This document shows, one piece after another, positions 1-7,582 of a stretch of 10,842 nucleotides of DNA. Numbering within the stretch: the stretch's first letter is position 1; each line of letters starts with the position of its first letter. The notes under the pieces are model-generated. The model did no database searches and had not been told where the DNA came from. It worked only from the letters and a program-made list of their open reading frames with translations. A program made the position numbers and the translations under genes. The stretch comes from Planctomycetales bacterium (GTDB lineage: Bacteria > 4484-113 > JAFGCY01): NCBI GenBank assembly GCA_024645305.1, contig JAHEFU010000091.1, positions 1 to 10,842 on the forward strand. The letters run 5' to 3'.

Positions 1-1544
1 ATTATGGCCTTGAGGAGCCGGAACCGGCGCGTGTTGCCAGCAAAGCAGTTCCCGCGGTGAACGATCTCTCACGTAATGCACGCTGGAACATCCTCACCTG
101 GAGCTACCTCAATCCCGGTGATTACGACCAGAACGGGATCGTCAGCATTTCCGACCTGACACCGCTCGGCCAGAATTTCCAGGGGGTCGGACCCTTTGAT
201 CCGAACACGGCACTGTGGATGGTGGACGGCGACGGCAACGGTGAAATCAACCTGGCGGACATTTCCGTGATCGGCCAGAACTTCGGCAATATGGTGACGG
301 GTTACGATCTCTACGCCGCCCCGGATGGCAACGGCTACCCGGACACGGGCAGTGCGCGACTGGTTGCCAGCATCCAGACTGCCGACTCACTGGGCGCCGC
401 ATCCGAGCGCCGTACTTTCCGCCATACGGACCTTGACCTGCAGTTCGGCGACCGCTACTGGGTCCAGCCCGCCGGGAGCACCGCGGCCAGCCAGCTGACC
501 GGGCCATGGGAGAATGAGTGGCACAGCCAGTTGCTGTACAAGGTACCGATAAACGGTGGCTTCAGTACATCGGGCCTGAAGCATGCACTGGTTGACGGCC
601 GGCCCGCCGCGGCCTGGGCATCGGGCAGCGGCAGCGTTCCGCTATACTACACTATTGCCAGAGATGCCGTTGGCAACCAGTGGCATGATGTCATCGAGGT
701 CCCGACGGGTCAGGCGAACAACGGTGTATCCGCCATACTGGACATTGACGGCCGGCTCGGGCTGACTTACTACGGTGTCAACCAGTTCATCTACCGCTCC
801 GCGCTGGATGCGGAGGGCCTGGCCTGGAACAGCCCGGTGGTGGCTGCCAATGACTACCGCAACACGGTATCCAGTCTTTCCCACAATGGCAAACTGGTCC
901 TCGTTTCCGCCCGCAACTTCGTGGCCTACCTGCATGCCGGCAATGCGCAGGACCCGACGGCATTTGCCCCGGAACACCCGTTTGCCCTGACGCAGAGTCA
1001 GGCATTTGCGCAGATTGGCGAGCAGCTGGGCCTCGTGTATAAGAACAATGTTTCCAAGGCAACCATCTTCAACACCTATGACATCATCAATGACAACGCC
1101 ATGCTTGACAAGACGGTGATCCTGGATGCCAGCATGGATGTCAGCGGGGTTGAGAAGCTCATGGTGTTCAACGGTCTGCCTTACACCTGGTACTCGAAGA
1201 ACACTTACCAGGATTTCTACCAGCGCCGGGCCACCAGTTCCTCTGCCGAGGTCTGGACTGCCGCGCAACAGCTGGATTTCGGGCCTGGCGAATACTATGG
1301 TGTAGATGTGCTGGCAGCCTATGGCGGGCTGTTCATGCAGTTGTATGCCCCGGATGGCCAGGGCATCAGGAGCATGATGAGCCGGGACGGCAGTTTCACG
1401 GATGCCCAGGAGACGGGCTACATCCAGGGCAACGTGTTTGCTACCGGCAAGTCCGTCCTGCTGCTGGTCCGCGGCAATCCAGCGGTGGTCTACTACCGGG
1501 AGGTGGGCTCTTCAATTGACTACTACTTTGCGGTCCATTACTAG
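1..1544 (+). CDS. Dockerin/seven-blade beta-propeller surface protein, 5'-truncated by window edge
   Basis: The reading frame is open to the window edge (first full codon at base 3), so the GTG at 57 is not the true start. The 18 residues before it resemble the cohesin-to-dockerin junction of the paralogue at 7680-9323, so a signal peptide and cohesin-like domain probably lie upstream. Visible order: a Trp linker (NARWNILTW, from base 75), two calcium loops of dockerin type (D-x-D-x-N-G-x-V-S-x-x-D at 120-155 and D-G-D-G-N-G-E-I-N-x-x-D at 225-260), an Fn3-like stretch starting GYDLYAAPDG, then seven degenerate repeats. The repeats carry DGRPAAAW- and GNPAVVYY-like strands and D-x-x-G-x-x-W turns (RDAVGNQW, LDAEGLAW). 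The last repeat is a half blade ending DYYFAVHY, as expected for propeller closure. Ligand and function are unknown. The fold calls come from motif reading; the family membership is firm. Confidence 0.87.
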   Translation, partial: YGLEEPEPARVASKAVPAVNDLSRNARWNILTWSYLNPGDYDQNGIVSISDLTPLGQNFQGVGPFDPNTALWMVDGDGNGEINLADISVIGQNFGNMVTGYDLYAAPDGNGYPDTGSARLVASIQTADSLGAASERRTFRHTDLDLQFGDRYWVQPAGSTAASQLTGPWENEWHSQLLYKVPINGGFSTSGLKHALVDGRPAAAWASGSGSVPLYYTIARDAVGNQWHDVIEVPTGQANNGVSAILDIDGRLGLTYYGVNQFIYRSALDAEGLAWNSPVVAANDYRNTVSSLSHNGKLVLVSARNFVAYLHAGNAQDPTAFAPEHPFALTQSQAFAQIGEQLGLVYKNNVSKATIFNTYDIINDNAMLDKTVILDASMDVSGVEKLMVFNGLPYTWYSKNTYQDFYQRRATSSSAEVWTAAQQLDFGPGEYYGVDVLAAYGGLFMQLYAPDGQGIRSMMSRDGSFTDAQETGYIQGNVFATGKSVLLLVRGNPAVVYYREVGSSIDYYFAVHY

Positions 1545-1550
1545 GATTCC

Positions 1551-1577
1551 CTGACAACCCGTCCCCTCCCCTATAAT
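1551..1577 (+). promoter_or_regulatory. Candidate sigma70-type promoter giving a leaderless transporter mRNA
   Basis: A perfect TATAAT at 1572-1577 is preceded by CTGACA (one mismatch to TTGACA) at 1551-1556. The 15-bp spacer is shorter than the usual 17. Transcription would begin about 6-8 bases after the -10 box, which falls on or next to the GTG start at 1584. No Shine-Dalgarno sequence lies between the box and the start. Confidence 0.5.
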
Positions 1578-1583
1578 CCCCGG

Positions 1584-2483
1584 GTGCTGAAGCTGTTCAC
1601 CCGTTCGCCATGGGCCGAAATCGCGCTGGTTTACTGCGCGGCGGTCTGGGGCAGCACCTTCTTCATTGTCAAGGACAGCCTTGCCAACATCGACCCCTAT
1701 GCGCTGGTCGCCTGGCGTTTCCTGCTGGCAGCGGGTCTGATGGCGCTGCCGCTGGCACTGCACGGCGTGCCTCTGTTCCAGCACTGGCAACGTGGCGCGC
1801 TGCTGGGCCTGATCCTCGGCGTGCTCTACGTCTCCCAGACCGTGGGCCTCGGGCATACCACGGCCTCCAACAGCGGCTTCATCACCGGCCTGTTCATCGT
1901 GTTCGTGCCACTCCTGAACCTGATCTGCTTCCGCACGCTCTCCCCCTGGCCGCGCCTCCTGGCCGTGGCCATCGCGCTGTGCGGACTGTGGCTCTTGACC
2001 GGCGGGATCCGGCATGCCAATTACGGCGACATGCTGACGCTGGTGGCTGCAGTGACCTACGCGGCGCATGTGCTGTACGCCGACCGCTTCACCAACAGTG
2101 AGATGAATGTCTACGTGCTGAACTTCCAGCAGCTGCTCGGCACCGGACTGGTGGCCCTGCTGTGCGGCATCGTGCTGGGCCGGCCATTCACGATCAGCAC
2201 GACGGCCACCATCGGCTGGGTGCTGTTCCTCACGCTGATCCCGACCCTGTCCGCCTTCATGCTGCAGCTCACGGCGCAAAAGGGCGTCCCGCCGGTCACC
2301 ACGGCACTCGTGTTCTGCCTGGAGCCGGTGTTCGCCGCGCTGTTCGCCTGGACACTGGGCAATGAGCAGATGGTACCGCTGCGTGCCGTGGGCGGACTGC
2401 TGATCGTTGCAGCGATGGTGATCAGTGAACTGCCTGTCGAGCGCTGGCTGGGAGCGCGGAAGCTGCCGGCTAAATCTGGATGA
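1584..2483 (+). CDS. EamA/DMT-superfamily inner-membrane transporter
   Basis: The 299-residue product has the length and layout of the drug/metabolite transporter superfamily, with two EamA repeats of five helices. Hydrophobic segments lie near residues 11-29, 40-58, 71-89, 97-115, 123-140, 147-164, 178-198, 208-229, 238-257 and 266-283. The family hallmark WGSTFFIVKDSL (22-33), followed by the Arg-containing second helix (AWRFLLAA), is clear. The second half has the typical P-V-T-T-A-L-V-F-x-L-E-P-V-F-A stretch (237-251). Such proteins export or exchange small metabolites; the substrate cannot be read from sequence. GTG at 1584 is chosen because an in-frame stop sits at 1542 (the end of the preceding gene) and the next ATG would delete the first helix. 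It has no visible Shine-Dalgarno and sits seven bases after a TATAAT, suggesting leaderless translation. The neighbouring lipoprotein genes give no functional clue. Confidence 0.93.
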   Translation: MLKLFTRSPWAEIALVYCAAVWGSTFFIVKDSLANIDPYALVAWRFLLAAGLMALPLALHGVPLFQHWQRGALLGLILGVLYVSQTVGLGHTTASNSGFITGLFIVFVPLLNLICFRTLSPWPRLLAVAIALCGLWLLTGGIRHANYGDMLTLVAAVTYAAHVLYADRFTNSEMNVYVLNFQQLLGTGLVALLCGIVLGRPFTISTTATIGWVLFLTLIPTLSAFMLQLTAQKGVPPVTTALVFCLEPVFAALFAWTLGNEQMVPLRAVGGLLIVAAMVISELPVERWLGARKLPAKSG

Positions 2484-2484
2484 T

Positions 2485-2514
2485 TTAACCTCTGCTTAAC
2501 TTATTGTGGATAAT
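2485..2514 (+). promoter_or_regulatory. Candidate promoter of the 2556 lipoprotein gene, with a TTAAC direct repeat
   Basis: Just after the transporter stop, TTAACC (2485-2490) and GATAAT (2509-2514, one mismatch to TATAAT) are separated by 18 bp. A second copy, TTAACT (2496-2501), lies exactly 11 bp after the first, so the two half-sites face the same side of the helix. A short hairpin (GCCC-AAA-GGGC, 2533-2543) and the Shine-Dalgarno AGGA (2545-2548) follow before the ATG. The -35 match is weak, so an activator-dependent promoter is possible but not shown. Confidence 0.4.
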
Positions 2515-2555
2515 GGGTAATGTAAGCGGTTTGCCCAAAGGGCCAGGAACTGAAC

Positions 2556-4538
2556 ATGAAAACACTGAATCTTGCCTTATTCGCAGCTGTGCTTGGCTGT
2601 CTGGCCGCTGGCTGCGGCTCGGTCCAGCCCCGGACCGGACCGGAGGCCTCCGCTGGATCCGGGAGGACCTTCAGCCTGCGCGTCCTGCCCGAGAGCTTCG
2701 CAACGGGTGGCAGCGCCCGCTTCAGCTTCAGCGTGCTGGAGGACAGTGCCGGCGCGCTGCTGAGCATCCGGGCCGAAACTGCCACTGAGCTGAGCCATGC
2801 CTACTGCGAGATCAGCTATGACAGCTCTCGCTGGTCCCCGGTGGAGGCCCACTCAGCCGGCCTGCTCGGCGATGACGTGATCAGCCTGCTGGCCGGCAAT
2901 GGCCGGGGCATCGTGCAGTACGGCGAGCTCATCCCGGGTGCGGATCCCAGGGGCCTGGACGCTTCGGGCCTGCTGGCAACGATCCGCTTCAGTGCAGGTC
3001 CGGAGCTGCCGCGCAGCCCCGCGGCCGACCACAGGGAAGCACCGCTGATCACCCGCAATGCCAGCTGGGACATCCTCTCCTGGTACTACAGCAACAAGGG
3101 CGACTATGACCAGAACGGCGAAGTGAACATCGCGGACCTCACACCGCTGGGCGTGAACCTCAACACCAGCGGTCCATTCCCCGAGGCGGGTGCCCTGTCC
3201 ATGGTGGACGGTGACGGCAACGGGGAGATCAACCTCTCGGACATCACCCCGATCGGCGTCAACTTCGGCCAGCGCGTGGACGGCTACACATTGTACGCAT
3301 CACCTGACGGTGCGGGCCACCCGGCGGATTTTCATGATGCCAACGGCCCGGGCGCGCGCAGTGTCGCCACCTTCGACTTCGCGGACGCCGAAGGCGGTGG
3401 CAGCCAGCGCAAGCATTTCCGCTTCACCGACACGGGTGTGGAGCTGCATGACCGCTACTGGCTGCGTTACGGCACCGACGGTGCCGGGGCTGCCGGGCCG
3501 CTGTCGGGTGCCTGGCAGAAGGACTGGCAGCGCACGGTGATCTACAGCCAGAGCAAGGTGCCCTCGGGGCACCCTCCGGCGCTGGCAGTGGTGGCGGGCC
3601 GGCCCTGTGTGCTGTTCGGCACGGGCAGCGCCGACGACGAGGTGGCCCTGTTCAGCAGGGCTGAGGACAAGCTCGGCAACAGCTGGGGACCGGCGCTCAA
3701 GGTCAGTGGTGACAATACCGGCGTGCAGGACCTGCACATGATTGACAACGGTGGGTCTGCGGTGATCGCATTTCGCAGCGCTGTCAATTCCACCTCATTC
3801 CTGCGCCAGGCCACGACGGAAACCGGCGATGGCTGGTTTGACCAGCTGGCATACATCGCCGGGGATTTCGACACCGTGGACCTGCTGCTGCTGGATGGCA
3901 ATGTGACGGTCGTGGCCCACGACGCGGCTCAGGCTGCCGCCTTCATCCGCGCCCCCGATGGCGTGTCCATCAACGGCTACGCCCTGGGGCTGATGAGCGA
4001 TCTCTCCGTTGTTCCCCGCAGCGGCGGGATTGAACTGTGTTACCGGAACCTGGACAAGAGTTACCACGGCAACATGGTGTTCGACGGATTCACTTTCGAA
4101 TACACGAGCAGCACGCTGCTGTCCTCCAACCTGAACCTGGACGACTGCCCGGTGAGCTTCGATTTCGGCGGCCAGCTCAACATGCTGCTCTATGACGACC
4201 TGCTCGGGCGCTACTGGCTGGTGCAGGGTACCGGTGGCAACAGCGACATCTTCACCACGCCTGTGCAGATCCTGGAGGACCAGGTGCGCAGCCTGAGCTA
4301 CTGCCAGTCCCTGGACAGGGTCTGGCTGGCCTACTGGGACAATGCCACGGCCACCCTCAGGTGCCAGTACAGCGCTGCCGGCGATCTCGGCAGCCTGATG
4401 CCCGCAACTGATGTGGATGCAGGTGACAACCTGCTGTTCGAACCGGGCATGGCCGAAATCAACGGGCATCCGGCCGTGGTCTTCTTCAATGAGAACTCGT
4501 TCAATGACTTCGACCTGGTGCTTGCCCGCTACATATAG
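2556..4538 (+). CDS. Lipoprotein with cohesin-like, dockerin-like and seven-blade propeller domains
   Basis: The start is set by AGGA seven bases upstream and by a clean signal peptide: Lys2, a hydrophobic core, and LAAGC with Cys20 as the likely lipidated residue (VLGC at Cys15 is an alternative). Residue +2 is Gly, so outer-membrane sorting is expected by the enterobacterial Lol rule. Residues 38-150 read as a cohesin-like beta-sandwich (CEISYDSSRW, then GLLATIRFSAG at its end). A Trp linker (169-180) leads to a dockerin-like pair with complete ligands: D183, D185, N187, N191, D194 and D218, D220, N222, N226, D229. An Fn3-like segment spans about 242-320. About 325-660 hold seven propeller-type repeats, with cores near 346, 395, 445, 485, 535, 582 and 634. 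Binding target is unknown. It precedes the next paralogue by 61 bp and is probably co-transcribed with it. Confidence 0.9.
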   Translation: MKTLNLALFAAVLGCLAAGCGSVQPRTGPEASAGSGRTFSLRVLPESFATGGSARFSFSVLEDSAGALLSIRAETATELSHAYCEISYDSSRWSPVEAHSAGLLGDDVISLLAGNGRGIVQYGELIPGADPRGLDASGLLATIRFSAGPELPRSPAADHREAPLITRNASWDILSWYYSNKGDYDQNGEVNIADLTPLGVNLNTSGPFPEAGALSMVDGDGNGEINLSDITPIGVNFGQRVDGYTLYASPDGAGHPADFHDANGPGARSVATFDFADAEGGGSQRKHFRFTDTGVELHDRYWLRYGTDGAGAAGPLSGAWQKDWQRTVIYSQSKVPSGHPPALAVVAGRPCVLFGTGSADDEVALFSRAEDKLGNSWGPALKVSGDNTGVQDLHMIDNGGSAVIAFRSAVNSTSFLRQATTETGDGWFDQLAYIAGDFDTVDLLLLDGNVTVVAHDAAQAAAFIRAPDGVSINGYALGLMSDLSVVPRSGGIELCYRNLDKSYHGNMVFDGFTFEYTSSTLLSSNLNLDDCPVSFDFGGQLNMLLYDDLLGRYWLVQGTGGNSDIFTTPVQILEDQVRSLSYCQSLDRVWLAYWDNATATLRCQYSAAGDLGSLMPATDVDAGDNLLFEPGMAEINGHPAVVFFNENSFNDFDLVLARYI

Positions 4539-4565
4539 AATCCGCCCGGATTGCAATAAATGATG

Positions 4566-4588
4566 GGCCACAGCGCAGAATAGTGGCC
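4566..4588 (+). other. Inverted repeat abutting the Shine-Dalgarno of the 4600 gene
   Basis: GGCCAC (4566-4571) and GTGGCC (4583-4588) form a perfect 6-bp stem with an 11-base loop. The stem ends directly against the GGGAG Shine-Dalgarno (4589-4593). No T-tract follows, so a terminator is unlikely. It could modulate ribosome access or stabilise mRNA between the two lipoprotein genes, or be chance in GC-rich DNA. Confidence 0.3.
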
Positions 4589-4599
4589 GGGAGTTTGAA

Positions 4600-7482
4600 A
4601 TGAACAGATTACTGACAATTGCAGCAATCGGGGCTACGGCCCTGCTCGCCTCCTGCGCCGGGGGACACACCCTGCAGCAGGCTGAACCACAGCGTGCGGC
4701 GTATCCGACCAGGCCTGCGCTATCGCTCGATGGCAGCAGCCTGATCGGCAGGCCGGAAGCCGTCCGGCTGGAGCTCAGCGAGGACTCCGGCGGCATCACA
4801 GCCCGCCTGGAACTGGCCGCCGGGGCACAGCTCAGTACCCTGTATCTGGATGTCGCCTACGATCCGGCCAGGTACAGCCTGGACACGGTCGAGACCGCGG
4901 ACAGCCTCGCCGGGCAGCAGCTGCTGTCGATGGGTGTTGCCAGCGAACCGGGCCTGGTGCAGACCGGGCATGTGCTGCCGAACTTCGATGTGGTCGAACC
5001 ACTCAGCTCCGCTGGAACTCTGGCAACGCTGCACTTCAGCCGCGGGTCGGAGCTGCCCCTGCGCCGGACCGCGATGGTGCCGCGCAGCAGCCGGGCCGAA
5101 GCGCCACTGACGGTATTCGCCGGGCCGATGTTCAGCGGCGGCGACGCCCTGATCAGCACCGTGCAGTACACCAGTCCCGGGGACTATGACCAGAACGGTC
5201 TGGTGACAATCGCCGACCTGACCCCGCTGGGCCTGCACTTCGGCCAGACCGGACCTTTCGCTTCGGACGTGGACTTCATCGGCATCGAGAGCTTCCCCGT
5301 GGAGACGGTGATTGACGGCGATGGCAACGGTGAAATCAACCTTGCGGACCTGACGGTGATCGGTCAGCATTTCGGTAATGATACGCTGGGCGGATACAAC
5401 ATCTATGCCAGCAGCAATCCCGCCGATGTGCCGGAAGCGGCGGATGCCCCCAGCACGATCCCCCCGGTCTCCAGCGTGCCGTTTGACAGCGGATCCGGTG
5501 ACCCGGTGACGGACCGCCTGCGCTATGGCTATATCCAGCCCAGCGCACCTGCCGGACCGGTCACGCTCTGGGCCAGGCCGGTTGACAGCGAAGGCAATGA
5601 AGGCACTGTCAGCCATGTGGCTGTACTGGACGGCGCCCCCGGCCCGGTGCTCAGCCTGGACACCGCAGCGCTGTCCGGCAGCGGCAGCGAAAGCGATCCC
5701 TACTTCGTGGACCCGAACATTGACTATGACCTGATGCTCAGCCATGCGGTGGACGGTGACGTGACACTCAGCAGCGAGGCGCAGTACTTCCTGATCGGCG
5801 GATTCGGCGTTGGCTCAGGCCCGGGCGGCACTGGAGGCGAGGTCATCCGGATCCGCGAAATCACATCCGCACGGGAGATCCTCTCATATCCGCCGCACTC
5901 CGGCAGTACCAGAGGAACTAGCTTCATCGTACCCAACGTCGGTGAGATCGACCAGGCCACGGCGATCCTGGACATTGTGGACATCTACCAAGGTTCCTTC
6001 ACCATCCTCGCTGTCTACAAGGGCCGCATCTCGAATACGTTGAATCTCTATGCCCCGGACCTTGACAACCTGGCCCCGGTAGCGAACATCTCGGCGGACA
6101 GCACGACGGGCGTGGCGCCCTGGACGGTGACATTATCGACACTTGGCTCCTCGGACATAGACGGTACGCTTGAACAGTATGACTGGGACCTGGATGGTGA
6201 CGGGACCTATGAGATCATCGCCGGCAGCCCCAACCAGTTACACGACCTGACGGCCGGCGGCTATCACACCGTGCGCCTGCGCGTGACGGATGATGACCTG
6301 GCAACTGCTGTTGACACACTCGAGCTGACAACCGAGGGCTGGACCAGCCAGACACTGGACACGGTCTCGGACACCAGCCCGGCGGACCCGATGTACCAGG
6401 TGATTGATGGCAATCCGGCCGTGGCCTACCGCCGCTTCAACACGCTGTACTATGTCCGGGCTGCCAACCCGGAGGGCTCGGCCTGGAACAGCCCGCAGGC
6501 GGTGCCGCTCTCGGTGACCGCCTCCCACATTTCGCTGCGGGAGCTGGCCGGCGGACGGCCGGCGATGGCCTACCAGCGCAGCGGGCCCGATCCCGGTGTC
6601 TACTATGTCGTAGGCAATGCCGCGAATGCCACGAGCTTCCAGCAGGTGCGCGTGGGCAGCACGGACATGGACCACAGCCCGAGCCTCAACATCATTGATG
6701 GCAATCCCGCGCTGGCCTACGTCTGGCATACCGGCGACGTGGATGATCCCTACAACATCTACTATGTGCGCGCCTCCGATCCCGTTGCCGGTACCGGCGG
6801 GGACTGGGATCTGTTCAACGGCGGCACGGTCTGGAAGGGCAGTGAATTCCATCTCGACAAGACCGCGCTGACCATCGCCGATTCCAGCGCGCCGGGTACC
6901 GATGGCCGGCCAGCTGTCTGGTACGTGCTCAACAATGACCAGTACGACACTCCCTGGCGGGCCTACTTCAGCAAGTCGCTCAACAACCAGGGCACCAGCT
7001 GGACCCTGATCCCCTACTCGCTCGGTGACAACACACCGGGTGACCACCGGCTGCAGTATGCGGCGGCAACCTCCATCGTCAGCCGCCCGCACCTCGTGCT
7101 GCGCAATGACGTCACCGGCGGCCTGCTGGTGCGCAAGGCCAATGACCTGTCAACCACGGACTGGAGCGCGCCGGCCTACATCGCCGATCCGGACACCCCC
7201 GACTTCGGCTACCACCTGAGCTGTGCCAACGTGGCGGGCTTCCTCGGACTGGCCTACTGGGATAGTGAGTTCTACAACATCACCTACCGCGCGACGGAAA
7301 CACCGGCCATTGACGACGGCTTCCCGGTGGGAGGGGTGGTGGCGCATGATGTGGGTCCGTATGACTATGGCCATGATGCGCATTACATCTCCGTGGGCGC
7401 GGCCGTGGGTGAACCGCGGATCGTCTATCAGGCCATTGACGCCGGGGAGCTGCGGATCGCCAGCTATTTCGAATTGCCTTAG
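4600..7482 (+). CDS. Large lipoprotein: cohesin-like, dockerin-like, Ig-like, PKD and seven-blade propeller
   Basis: The largest protein in the window (960 residues). A GGGAG Shine-Dalgarno six bases upstream supports the start. The signal peptide ends in a textbook lipobox, LASC, with Cys19 lipidated and Ala at +2. Domains in order: cohesin-like (about 54-150; LYLDVAYDPARYSL and GTLATLHFSRG); dockerin-like loops D195-D206 and D239-D250 with all side-chain ligands present (Thr203 replaces Asn at position 9 of loop one); Fn3-like (264-345); Ig-like module of unclear family (about 359-485, opening GSGSESDPYFV); PKD (492-578, with YDWDLDGDG and VRLRVTDDD); seven-repeat propeller (580-958). Blade cores begin near 602, 649, 699, 769, 826, 878 and 936 and share a D-G-N/R-P-A-x-A-Y pattern. 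The stretch between the calcium loops is about ten residues longer than in its paralogues. A surface adhesin or ligand-display role is inferred; no catalytic motif was recognised. Confidence 0.91.
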   Translation: MNRLLTIAAIGATALLASCAGGHTLQQAEPQRAAYPTRPALSLDGSSLIGRPEAVRLELSEDSGGITARLELAAGAQLSTLYLDVAYDPARYSLDTVETADSLAGQQLLSMGVASEPGLVQTGHVLPNFDVVEPLSSAGTLATLHFSRGSELPLRRTAMVPRSSRAEAPLTVFAGPMFSGGDALISTVQYTSPGDYDQNGLVTIADLTPLGLHFGQTGPFASDVDFIGIESFPVETVIDGDGNGEINLADLTVIGQHFGNDTLGGYNIYASSNPADVPEAADAPSTIPPVSSVPFDSGSGDPVTDRLRYGYIQPSAPAGPVTLWARPVDSEGNEGTVSHVAVLDGAPGPVLSLDTAALSGSGSESDPYFVDPNIDYDLMLSHAVDGDVTLSSEAQYFLIGGFGVGSGPGGTGGEVIRIREITSAREILSYPPHSGSTRGTSFIVPNVGEIDQATAILDIVDIYQGSFTILAVYKGRISNTLNLYAPDLDNLAPVANISADSTTGVAPWTVTLSTLGSSDIDGTLEQYDWDLDGDGTYEIIAGSPNQLHDLTAGGYHTVRLRVTDDDLATAVDTLELTTEGWTSQTLDTVSDTSPADPMYQVIDGNPAVAYRRFNTLYYVRAANPEGSAWNSPQAVPLSVTASHISLRELAGGRPAMAYQRSGPDPGVYYVVGNAANATSFQQVRVGSTDMDHSPSLNIIDGNPALAYVWHTGDVDDPYNIYYVRASDPVAGTGGDWDLFNGGTVWKGSEFHLDKTALTIADSSAPGTDGRPAVWYVLNNDQYDTPWRAYFSKSLNNQGTSWTLIPYSLGDNTPGDHRLQYAAATSIVSRPHLVLRNDVTGGLLVRKANDLSTTDWSAPAYIADPDTPDFGYHLSCANVAGFLGLAYWDSEFYNITYRATETPAIDDGFPVGGVVAHDVGPYDYGHDAHYISVGAAVGEPRIVYQAIDAGELRIASYFELP

Positions 7483-7523
7483 TGAGTTGCCCTCTCATCC
7501 AAGGATTCGACGGTCTGGCGCTG

Positions 7524-7544
7524 CGGCGGGAGCAGGTCCCGCCG
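7524..7544. terminator. Hairpin after the 4600-7482 gene, possible terminator
   Basis: CGGCGGGA (7524-7531) pairs perfectly with TCCCGCCG (7537-7544) around a 5-base loop, 41 bases after the stop at 7482. The 8-bp GC-rich stem should be stable. No T-tract follows on either strand, so it is not a canonical Rho-independent terminator and may act as an mRNA 3'-end stabiliser. Confidence 0.4.
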
Positions 7545-7582
7545 GGTCGCGCGGAAGCAGCCCGGCCAGCGGCATGACATGT

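Noticed and set aside
57..59. GTG at 57 as the true start of the first gene
   Set aside because: The frame is open to the window edge, the upstream residues match the paralogue junction, and a start here would remove the signal peptide and cohesin-like domain found in all complete members.
1512..2279. Long open frame on the minus strand opposite the transporter gene
   Set aside because: Its product is Gln/Glu/His/Arg-rich without any domain, and it lies opposite a clear membrane-protein gene. It is a GC-driven shadow frame.
3795..5745. Two long minus-strand open frames (3795-4799 and 4720-5745)
   Set aside because: They lie opposite two lipoprotein genes with full domain architecture, have low-complexity compositions, and show no ribosome site or recognisable domain.
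6073..6333. Third dockerin-type calcium loop in the DLDGDG stretch of the 4600-7482 product
   Set aside because: The YDWDLDGDG motif followed by VRLRVTDDD is the hallmark of a PKD domain, and the helix residues of a dockerin loop are missing.
6238..7092. Minus-strand open frame of 284 residues
   Set aside because: It mirrors the propeller region of the 4600-7482 gene; its composition reflects antisense reading of repeated strands.
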